Shown: positions 29,840 through 37,461 of the stretch, in pieces
How positions within the stretch are numbered: the stretch's first letter is position 1
How the letters are laid out: each line of letters opens with the position of its first letter
Made by a program: the position numbers and the translations under genes
Assembly (NCBI GenBank): GCA_022819645.1
Contig: JAJEGU010000017.1
Span: 1 to 64,000 of the forward strand
Source: Pseudomonadales bacterium
GTDB taxonomy: Bacteria > Pseudomonadota > Gammaproteobacteria > Pseudomonadales > Pseudohongiellaceae
Length of the DNA: 64,000 nucleotides
Direction: 5' to 3'
Notes under the pieces: generated by a model
Database searches by the model: none
Told to the model about the DNA's origin: nothing
The model's input: the letters and a program-made list of their open reading frames with translations, nothing else

Positions 29840-30586
29840 TCAGATATTGACGGCCTTCAAGAAGCGATGGCGGCTTTCCGAGGCCTGCTTGCGGATTCGC
29901 TCAAGCGCCTGCTCTTCCGTGATGTCGAGCATGGATTCGAGAAGACGGGCAAAATGCCTGCGCATCGCCATACGGGCCGCGGCCGGGTCGCGATTGCGCA
30001 ACGCGATATAGATTTCCATATGTTCATCGCCACGCTGGGACGTATCTTCCAGGCAAACCGAGTCGTAGACTTCCTTGACCTTGGGCAGTTCCGTGCGCAG
30101 CTTCCAAAGCAGTTCGACGATATGGCGCGCCGCCGAATTTCTCGAAGCCGCGGCGATGGTGAGATGGAAATCCCGATCCGCGAGTTCGGCGGCCGCCTCG
30201 TCGTCGGGATTGTTGGTGGCCATTTTCTCGATGTAGCCGGAAAGCTCGTCGAGTTCTTCGTCGGTGATATTGAGCGCGGCAAGCGCGGCCACCTCGGACT
30301 CGAACAGCGACCTCGCCTCGGTTACTTCAAAGGCATTGATTCTGGATAGATTTTCATTTCCCGGGTCGGACGCTTCCAGCACGTATACCCCGGACCCGGT
30401 CTTGATGTCGATTTTGCCCCGGGCCTGGAGGGCGACCAGGGCCTGCCGAACCGTCACGCGGCTTACATTGAACTGTTCCGCCAGACTTCTTTCCGCCGGC
30501 AGTCGGCTTCCCGCCGGATAGATGCCTTTTTCGATCAGATCCAGAATTGACCGGGCTACCGTGTTGTACAGCCTTTTGTCACTCAT
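29840..30586 (-). CDS. GntR family regulator (FadR/UxuR subfamily)
   Basis: IYPAGSRLPAERSLAEQFNVSRVTVRQALVALQARGKIDIKTGSGVYV + FCD-like C-terminal domain. Confidence 0.9.
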   Translation of the reverse strand: MSDKRLYNTVARSILDLIEKGIYPAGSRLPAERSLAEQFNVSRVTVRQALVALQARGKIDIKTGSGVYVLEASDPGNENLSRINAFEVTEARSLFESEVAALAALNITDEELDELSGYIEKMATNNPDDEAAAELADRDFHLTIAAASRNSAARHIVELLWKLRTELPKVKEVYDSVCLEDTSQRGDEHMEIYIALRNRDPAAARMAMRRHFARLLESMLDITEEQALERIRKQASESRHRFLKAVNI

Positions 30587-30717
30587 GGTTGTGATTCTCG
30601 CAATGGGCTATTGGTTCCGGCGAACACCCGCCGCCTGCAACAGCAGGCTGGCGCGGTAACGCCGGAGATTGGCGGATATTGTATGCGAGGATTGTCGGAC
30701 ACCTGAAACCGATCATC

Positions 30718-30743
30718 TTGGGCAGTTCAAATGGATTGCCCAA
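30718..30743. promoter_or_regulatory. Inverted repeat TTGGGCA-N12-TGCCCAA in the region upstream of gntR
   Basis: Read directly; followed by AGTGTATACCAG at 30744-30755. Confidence 0.4.
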
Positions 30744-30816
30744 AGTGTATACCAGTGCAATAGAATTGTGCAAACAAATTTCTGCCGCGCCAAATGGAAA
30801 TCGCTGGAACGGGAAC

Positions 30817-31185
30817 TCAGTTCGCGCTTTCGTCTTCAGGCGGATTCGGGGTGAAGTCGCCGGTTACCCGTTCGAGTTCGTCGTCGATGAACCAGACGGT
30901 GATGCGCTCCTGGGTGCGGGCGCCGCCGCCGGGCTGGAAGTTGTAGACGTAGTCCCAGCGATCCTGGTGGAAAGGGTCGCGCACCAGTGGCGTGCCCATG
31001 ACGAAGATGACCTGGTTGCGGGTCATGCCGGGCCGCAACTGATCCACCATGTTTTGCAGGATGACATTGCCCTGGGAGATGGAGATCTTGTACACCCCCG
31101 GAAAATCCAGAGAGCCGAGGTTGTTGGCGCAGCCGGGCAGGGTCGCGAGCAGCAGAATCAACAGGCTGGTCTTCAATCTTTTCAT
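30817..31185 (-). CDS. bamE: Outer membrane assembly factor BamE (SmpA/OmlA)
   Basis: Lipobox [59 protein letters not shown]. Confidence 0.93.
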   Translation of the reverse strand: MKRLKTSLLILLLATLPGCANNLGSLDFPGVYKISISQGNVILQNMVDQLRPGMTRNQVIFVMGTPLVRDPFHQDRWDYVYNFQPGGGARTQERITVWFIDDELERVTGDFTPNPPEDESAN

Positions 31186-31200
31186 GGCGGTTACCGTGCC

Positions 31201-31367
31201 CTAGGAGCCTGCGCCGTAGGAATTCACGGCTGCAAATCCGCTCTCATCCACGCCCCTGGCCGTTCGATTTCGTTGCATATTCACCAATATTCGCCTCAAT
31301 CGATCAGCCAGGGGCGCGGCGATAGCGAATTTTCGCTTTCGCGAATTCCTACGGCGCAGCCTCCTAG
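31201..31367 (-). repeat. Copy C of the 167-bp palindromic element
   Basis: CTAGGAGCCTGCGCCGTAGGAATTC ... GAATTCCTACGGCGCAGCCTCCTAG. Confidence 0.93.
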
Positions 31368-31432
31368 CGGAGGCGTTACAGCGGCCCACGCGGCGGCTAT
31401 CATGTCTGGACAAACTCAGCAGGTGCGTCATC

Positions 31433-31680
31433 GTGGCAACTATAAACCGGTCCTTGGCAATTTTCACCCGTTCCGGCGCGGTCGCGGCGATTTCGGTTTT
31501 GTTGCTGGCGGCCTGTGCTTCCGGTTCGGAAAGCCCACGGCAGGCAGCGTAACTCCCGCCGCCGGCGACGCCCTCAGCGAAACCATGCGCGAAGCGGTGC
31601 TCGTCTCCGGGCAACTGCCGGCCCAGTTGAGTGCGGCGACTCTCTCGAATGGAACCATCAGCCTGACCTGCTTACCCGTT
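31433..31680 (+). pseudogene. Possible degraded lipoprotein gene
   Basis: GTG start VATINRSLAIFTRSGAVAAISVLLLAACASGSESPRQAA* (stop 31550-31552), then TPAAGDALSETMREAVLVSGQLPAQLSAATLSNG in a different frame. Confidence 0.35.
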
Positions 31681-32785
31681 CTTTGTCAAGTAAAATTCGT
31701 TTTCTTTCAATGCCCCATCGATATCCGCCAATACCACCGTTATCTTGCAGTACTCTATGGCAGGGAATCAAAATACCAATCTTGTTCGCACCGCATGCGG
31801 ATGCGACAGCGCGAAATGCATTAGGTTTATCTATTTCTTTTGCCAGCTTTCCATAACTCAAAACGTCGCCTTCTTTTACGCTAAGTAAAAATCGCCACAC
31901 TTTTAGCTGAAAAGAAGTCCCCCGCAGATCTAATGGAAGATCAGGGCAGGGCGAATTGAGCCCGATATGATCATCGAATGCCTTTATCCAAAGATCTAAC
32001 TCTGGCCCCTTGCTACCGGGTGATTCTAGAAATTTCGCCTTTGGAAACTCGGCCTTCAATTGTTCTTTAAGTTGTTCCAGGTTGTCTCCAAATTGTGCGA
32101 AACATACACCGCGCTCCGTTGCCGCCATTAAAAGCGGGCCCAGTAATGAGTCACGATATGCAAAATAGATTTGTTCGCCCTCGGCTCCGGCTCGATACAC
32201 CGCGGGAGTCATGCCCATGTTTCGGGCTGCTTCACCGTACACACGGCTGGGAGAACCATATCCCGCGGAATAGATTGCTTCCGTCACCGTTTTCCCTTTT
32301 TTTAAAGCAGATTTGTACTTATCAAGGCGGCAGGCGTTCTGGTATTCCTTGGGAGAGACACCTAACGCGGATTTAAATACTTTTTGAAATCTGGAAGAGG
32401 AGAGATTTGCCATTTTGGCGAGGTCTATCAGAGTTATGTGATCGTCCGCATTAGACTCGATGTATCTTGCAATTTCGACTATTTTTTCCAGATCTTTCCC
32501 ATGATTTTCTGGTCTGCACCTTTTGCAAGGTCGGAAACCAGCCTGCCTTGCTGACTCCAGATCCAGAAATAGGCGAATATTCTCGGGACGAGCAGGTCGT
32601 GATGCACAAGATGGTTTGCAAACGACGCCAGTAGTTAAAACTCCGTAGAAAAAGGCTCCATCGTAAGCTTCGTCGCGATTTTCAATCGCAGCATGCATCT
32701 CTTTGTTCGATGGAATCCTGATACGGTGCTGCCTCTCCGATTTTGCCATTTTGGCTTCTCTCCAATTCCGATGGTGACATGGCAA
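31658..32785 (-). CDS. ada: Ada-type methyltransferase/AraC regulator, O6-methylguanine-DNA methyltransferase
   Basis: FFYGVLTTGVVCKPSCASRPARPENI, FRPCKRCRPE, ILIPCHRVLQDNGGIGGYRWG; start may be internal. Confidence 0.93.
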   Translation of the reverse strand: MPCHHRNWREAKMAKSERQHRIRIPSNKEMHAAIENRDEAYDGAFFYGVLTTGVVCKPSCASRPARPENIRLFLDLESARQAGFRPCKRCRPENHGKDLEKIVEIARYIESNADDHITLIDLAKMANLSSSRFQKVFKSALGVSPKEYQNACRLDKYKSALKKGKTVTEAIYSAGYGSPSRVYGEAARNMGMTPAVYRAGAEGEQIYFAYRDSLLGPLLMAATERGVCFAQFGDNLEQLKEQLKAEFPKAKFLESPGSKGPELDLWIKAFDDHIGLNSPCPDLPLDLRGTSFQLKVWRFLLSVKEGDVLSYGKLAKEIDKPNAFRAVASACGANKIGILIPCHRVLQDNGGIGGYRWGIERKRILLDKERVSRSG

Positions 32786-32836
32786 TTACGTCACTCATCG
32801 ACTAGCATTTCTATCCGAATTTTGTCAACCAATTGA
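32761..32836 (-). repeat. Duplicated 5' region, copy 1 (upstream of and overlapping the ada 5' end)
   Basis: tccaattccgatggtgacatggcaattacgtcactcatcgactagcatttctatccgaattttgtc similar to 35224-35299. Confidence 0.85.
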
Positions 32837-32911
32837 ATTCTTGATCTCGACGGTTTAGCCTTCCGAGCCATGTTTGGGGTTTTCACTTGCGGCGCAGGCT
32901 CCCGGTGCGCT

Positions 32912-35248
32912 TCAGCGCTGGAACAAGTAGGAAAATTTGACGAAGAACTGATCGCCGTCTCGGCGCAGTTCAGTGGCGTTGACCAGTTCCCACTCGCCTT
33001 CGTATTCGACGATCTCGAAGTTGCTGCTGTTGGAGTTGTAGCCTGCGTAGAAGGCCGACCAGGGATTGATCACATAGCGCAACAGCAAGTCGAAATTGAG
33101 GTTGCGCTCGTCCTCCAACCGGGTCAGCGGACCGCCCCGGGTTTCCTCGTACTGGGCGATGAAGCGCAGTGACCATTCGCGCGTGAACTGATAATTCCAG
33201 TTGCTGCGGATAATCTCGTTGTTGAAGATCCGCGCCCCACCCGAGTTTCGCACGTCGGTGTAGAGATAGGTGTTGCTGACCCGCAGCCGGTCGGTCGGGC
33301 GCCAGAGCGCGTCGGCGGTGACCCGGCCGTGGTCGGCGACATGGGGCAACACGCCAATGGCCGGCACGAGATTCAAGGTCTTGCCCCAGCGGTAGCCGAG
33401 GCCGAATTCGAGGGTGTTCAGCGAGTTGTTCTCGAACTCCACCCGCCAGTCGTCGTAGTCGTGGTTCTGGGTCGCCGTCAACCCGGAATATTCGCCGGGC
33501 CGGAGGATTTCATTGTAGCCGGTCCACCCCAGTCTCAGCTTCGTGGTATCGGTTGCGAATTCGAAACTCGGGCCGCTCTGGTGGTAGATTTTGGTTCCCG
33601 CCCAGTCCTCCAGGTAGACGCCGAACCAAGCGGTGGCGATGCTGTTGAGCGGCACGTCTTCGGGAAACCAGTTGTGGGCGATGCGCTGGCGCATGCCAGA
33701 AGTGTTCGGGCGGAAGAAACGGCTCATGAAGCCGAGGTCGGTGCGGAATCCGGGACTCGTTTCGACGAGATGGGTCTGGGTGTTCCAGTTGCGGCCGGCA
33801 TGGTTGATCTGGAAATTGCGCTGGACGCCGGTATCAGTGTCGCCATCGCCCGAATATGGTTCGGTTTCGCTGCCGATGACCTGCAACTGGCCGATCCAGT
33901 TCTCACTGAGCTTGATGCGGCCGTCGATGCTCGCGACGCGGTTGTAGCCGTCGCCGAATTTCCGGTCGCTGACGAGGAATCCATAGCGATCCTGTTCGCC
34001 GAAATCGCGGAAGCCGCGCAGGATGGCGATATTGGCTTTTTCGCCCGCCAGCGGGTCGGTGTCCGCTCGGCCCTGACCCGGCGCGATGTCGTTGACGACG
34101 ATGCCGCCGAAACCATAATCCCCGGATCGGCCGGTGAAGCGCAGTCCGCCTTCGGGGTCGATGATGCGGCGGGTGAAGACCAAATTCGAATCGGTGGCGA
34201 AAAAGTCGGCGTTTTCGACGAAGAAGGGCCGCCGCTCGGGGAACTGCACCTCGAAGCGTTCGTTCACCGTAACTTGCGGCTCGTCGGATTCGACTTGACT
34301 GAAATCCGGGTTGAGGGTGACATCGAGCGCCATGCTGTCGTTGAAGACGAACTTGGCGTCGACGCCGAGCTCCTGTTCGCTGGTGGCTTCAAAGCCGGGG
34401 CCTCCCGTCATGTCCCGATTGAGGACGTTGGCTTCCCGGACGAACAGGAAAGGGACGATCTGGTAGTTGTTCCCCGGCGAAACTTCGCGGATGCCATTGA
34501 GCAGGGCGGCCTGGTTGAGGCGGCCCTCGATGTCAATGGTGTACCGCGGCCAGTAGGACCACTCGCTCAGCCTGGAGACGTTGCGCGCCAACTGCACGCG
34601 CCAGGTTTGTTCGAGGGTGTCGGGAAAGCGCAGGCTGCGCAGTGGAATCGCCATTCTGACCATGTAGCCTTCATCGGTGAGTCGGCCTTCGCTGTCCCAG
34701 ACGGCTTCGAACGTGGTGTCGAAATCCGAGGCATTTTCGGTCCAGCGCGCGTCCCACTGGACGCCGAGCGGGGTCGAGCGGAAAGTGAACGCGGCGCGCT
34801 GGTCGTTGAAGGTGTCCAATGTGACCGCCACCGAATCGTCGCCGTCTATGTTTTCCCGCGAGGACAGGTTGGCGCGGATGCCTTCGGGTTCGCTGTCGAA
34901 GGCGAGGAATACAACATGCAATTCGGTGCGGTTGTAGCCGAGATAGACTTCGGTGCGCTGGCTGGCGGACTGGCCGTCGTCGGGTTCGCGCTGGATGAAG
35001 TTCTCCACCAGGGCCATGGACCGCGCCAGCGGAGTAACCGGTTCCATGTCGGCGAAATCTTCCAGAGCCGGAACGCCGCCGATTTCGGGAATGACCAGAT
35101 TTTCCTGGCCAAAAGCGAACGGATTCAAACAAAACAGGAGGCCCGCGCAAACCAGGCGCAGCCAGCACGAACTGGGGAATTTCCAATCGGCGCTTTTGGG
35201 AAGTACTGACATCTTTGCATTTTTCCAATTCCGATAGTGACATGACAA
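32912..35248 (-). CDS. DUF5916-like outer-membrane/carbohydrate-binding protein
   Basis: Signal peptide; YLGYNRTELHVVFLAFDSEPEGIRANLSSRENIDGDDSVAVTLDTFNDQRAAFTFRSTPLGVQWD; FPERRPFFVENADFF. Confidence 0.85.
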   Translation of the reverse strand: MSCHYRNWKNAKMSVLPKSADWKFPSSCWLRLVCAGLLFCLNPFAFGQENLVIPEIGGVPALEDFADMEPVTPLARSMALVENFIQREPDDGQSASQRTEVYLGYNRTELHVVFLAFDSEPEGIRANLSSRENIDGDDSVAVTLDTFNDQRAAFTFRSTPLGVQWDARWTENASDFDTTFEAVWDSEGRLTDEGYMVRMAIPLRSLRFPDTLEQTWRVQLARNVSRLSEWSYWPRYTIDIEGRLNQAALLNGIREVSPGNNYQIVPFLFVREANVLNRDMTGGPGFEATSEQELGVDAKFVFNDSMALDVTLNPDFSQVESDEPQVTVNERFEVQFPERRPFFVENADFFATDSNLVFTRRIIDPEGGLRFTGRSGDYGFGGIVVNDIAPGQGRADTDPLAGEKANIAILRGFRDFGEQDRYGFLVSDRKFGDGYNRVASIDGRIKLSENWIGQLQVIGSETEPYSGDGDTDTGVQRNFQINHAGRNWNTQTHLVETSPGFRTDLGFMSRFFRPNTSGMRQRIAHNWFPEDVPLNSIATAWFGVYLEDWAGTKIYHQSGPSFEFATDTTKLRLGWTGYNEILRPGEYSGLTATQNHDYDDWRVEFENNSLNTLEFGLGYRWGKTLNLVPAIGVLPHVADHGRVTADALWRPTDRLRVSNTYLYTDVRNSGGARIFNNEIIRSNWNYQFTREWSLRFIAQYEETRGGPLTRLEDERNLNFDLLLRYVINPWSAFYAGYNSNSSNFEIVEYEGEWELVNATELRRDGDQFFVKFSYLFQR

Positions 35249-35299
35249 TTACGTCATTCATCAACAAGTATTTCTATCCGAATTTGGTCATCAAATTGA
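35224..35299 (-). repeat. Duplicated 5' region, copy 2 (upstream of the DUF5916 gene)
   Basis: tccaattccgatagtgacatgacaattacgtcattcatcaacaagtatttctatccgaatttggtc. Confidence 0.85.
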
Positions 35300-35493
35300 T
35301 ATCCATCGATACATGGTTTTCAGGCAAGGCGCCCGTTGCGCAAATTTCCATTGAGTCGTTGCGCGATATGCCAGCCAAGTCTGAATCTGGCCAGAGTAAG
35401 GTTTTTTATTGAATACAAAATTGGAGGTTGGCAATCGCCCGAGATGCTCCCGAAACGCCTCGGCCGCCACATCGTGGTGAGTTATAGTCAAGC

Positions 35494-36135
35494 GTGGACT
35501 CTGGCTCCGACGCGGTTCAGGACGAACCCGAACTTGACGACCGCTACCGCCAGCGCGCAGCCAGATCGCCTGATTTCATCCATCTGAACGACCAGATCGC
35601 CATCGCCCGGGAACAGCAGGAACGCGACACCTGGCCCTTGAACGAGGAGGCCCTCGACGCCCAGATGGAGTCCGAACGCCGCCGCAACATAGAATCCGAG
35701 AACATGCGCCGCTTCCTCAAGGGCCTCCCCTTGCTCGACATCCTCAAAGGCGATGAAGACGAGGAAATCGAAACGGCGGAAACCGCAGAACCTTTTCCAA
35801 CACCTCAGGGCGAAATCCGGTCTTTTCCGCCTCCCGCTGTAACATCTCATTGGAGAGCTTCAAATTTCCCGCTCCCAGGAGCGCTCCATTACTTCGTCGG
35901 GCACCACCAGATTCCATTCAGGAACGAGTTGTCCCCCACGCTCACCCCGCGTCAGGTAGTGCGGATTGCGCGGTCGCCGGGCGCGCAGGCGCTCGATATA
36001 CGAATCCTCTATCAACAAGGATTCCTGGTGTTGATCCAAAAAGAAACCCACCTTTGCCGCCGTAGTCGCATTTTCCAGAAGCAATGCGTACTCAACGACT
36101 ACTTCCGCATCGAAAAACTCCACCATTTCCAATGA
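35494..36135 (+). CDS. Hypothetical acidic protein; 3' part of the ORF overlaps the antisense AbiEi-like gene and is probably not native
   Basis: MDSGSDAVQDEPELDDRYRQRAARSPDFIHLNDQIAIAREQQERDTWPLNEEALDAQMESERRRNIESENMRRFL... Confidence 0.3.
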   Translation: MDSGSDAVQDEPELDDRYRQRAARSPDFIHLNDQIAIAREQQERDTWPLNEEALDAQMESERRRNIESENMRRFLKGLPLLDILKGDEDEEIETAETAEPFPTPQGEIRSFPPPAVTSHWRASNFPLPGALHYFVGHHQIPFRNELSPTLTPRQVVRIARSPGAQALDIRILYQQGFLVLIQKETHLCRRSRIFQKQCVLNDYFRIEKLHHFQ

Positions 36136-36732
36136 GCGCCATATCTCCTCCCAGCCGCCACCAAGGTCGGGCCGGGCCAGGACATCCACAAGGGTGCGCT
36201 CCAAACTGGTGACCGCCACGGCCATGCCGGCGCGGTCCATCTCCTTGACCGAAAAAAACCGCTTCCGATCAGAATCCAGCTTTCCGGGGAACTGCACTGG
36301 TTTGAAGCGGTAGTCACGAAAAGTCACAGGGCGAGCGGCGTGGCCAGTCAGGTACTGAATCTCTTCGAAAATCGAATATGCCTTACCATGGAATTCCAAT
36401 GCGGTGTGGTATGCCAGTATCGCATCATCCGTCATTTTCGCCGCGAGCAAATAGGCATCCACCGGAAAATTTTCGGGATTGGCGCCGGGGGGCACCACAT
36501 AATAAAGACCGCGGCGCGCCCGGCGAAGACGCCCTTGCTTTTCGTGATATGCAAGCAGGGCCTTGCGCGTCCAGGGATTATGCGAATCCCGGCGCACCAG
36601 CCAATTCTTCAGTTCCTCCGTAGTAAACACGGGGTGCGAAGCAAAATAGTCGGTGAGGCGCACTGAGTCACTCCAATACTGATTATTTGCAATAAGGCTA
36701 ATAAAATTAGCCTTTAATGCAAGAATAGTCAA
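35860..36732 (-). CDS. AbiEi-like antitoxin/transcriptional regulator (start may be an internal GTG near 36663)
   Basis: DYFASHPVFTTEELKNWLV ... LLAYHEKQGRLRRARRGLYYVVPPG ... DDAILAYHTALEFHG ... VTSLERTLVDVLARPDLGGGWEE. Confidence 0.75.
   Translation of the reverse strand: MTILALKANFISLIANNQYWSDSVRLTDYFASHPVFTTEELKNWLVRRDSHNPWTRKALLAYHEKQGRLRRARRGLYYVVPPGANPENFPVDAYLLAAKMTDDAILAYHTALEFHGKAYSIFEEIQYLTGHAARPVTFRDYRFKPVQFPGKLDSDRKRFFSVKEMDRAGMAVAVTSLERTLVDVLARPDLGGGWEEIWRSLEMVEFFDAEVVVEYALLLENATTAAKVGFFLDQHQESLLIEDSYIERLRARRPRNPHYLTRGERGGQLVPEWNLVVPDEVMERSWEREI
36694..36714. promoter_or_regulatory. Perfect palindrome AAGGCTAAT-AAA-ATTAGCCTT at the AbiEi-like 5' end
   Basis: 9-bp arms read directly. 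Confidence 0.75.
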
Positions 36733-36892
36733 TTAAGTGAGAAGTACAGCCGGGTTCGTGGGGTGCGGAAAGCCGTTCCGTAAGCAAACACTGAAGGGGA
36801 AATTGGCGGAGCCAGTGGATTCGCACCGTTACCCGATCAGCCCCGGAGAATGATCATCAGCATCGAAACTATTCGCTGTGCCATGATCCAAT

Positions 36893-36922
36893 AGTTGACA
36901 TGAGTTGACATGAGTTGACATG
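36893..36922. repeat. Three tandem 10-bp repeats AGTTGACATG upstream of fur
   Basis: agttgacatgagttgacatgagttgacatg. Confidence 0.95.
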
Positions 36923-37038
36923 GGGGCGCTCAGCGCGAAGAACGAGAATTGCCGCGTTTGGCTGGAAAGCGAGCTTTCCCATTCGCCAGCCAATGGGCAT
37001 AATAACGCAAAACCCTCCCCCGCATCCCCGAGGAGACC

Positions 37039-37461
37039 ATGGGCAGCGAAAACCAGGAACTGCGCAAGGCCGGACTCAAGGTAACCTTGCCCCGGGTCAA
37101 GATCCTGCAGATTCTCGAAAATTCCGAACGCAAGCACATGAGCGCCGATGACGTCTATCTGGCGCTGGTGGAATCCGACCAGGAAGTGGGCCTTGCCACG
37201 GTGTATCGCGTACTGACCCAGTTCGAAGGGGCGGGGATGGTGACCCGGCACAATTTCGAGGGCGGCCGCTCGGTGTTCGAACTGACCTCCGAAGATCATC
37301 ACGACCACATCGTCTGTACTTCCTGCGGCAAGATCAGGGAATTTTTCGACGAGATCATTGAAGACCGCCAGGTGAAGATCGCCGAAAATCTCGGCTTTCG
37401 CATTACCGACCACAGCATGAATCTGTATGGAATCTGCGAGGACTGTCAGGCCGATTCCTGA
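37039..37461 (+). CDS. fur: Ferric uptake regulator Fur
   Basis: LRKAGLKVTLPRVKILQILENSERKHMSADDVYLAL ... EDHHDHIVCTSCGKIREF. Confidence 0.96.
   Translation: MGSENQELRKAGLKVTLPRVKILQILENSERKHMSADDVYLALVESDQEVGLATVYRVLTQFEGAGMVTRHNFEGGRSVFELTSEDHHDHIVCTSCGKIREFFDEIIEDRQVKIAENLGFRITDHSMNLYGICEDCQADS

Noticed and set aside
27838-29850. 670-aa plus-strand ORF
   Set aside because: Fully antisense to the PL6-like lyase gene; no recognisable motifs.
30679-31824. 381-aa plus-strand ORF
   Set aside because: Runs antisense through bamE, across a palindromic repeat copy and into the ada 3' region; chimeric by position and without motifs.
33329-35209. 626-aa plus-strand ORF
   Set aside because: Antisense to the DUF5916 gene.
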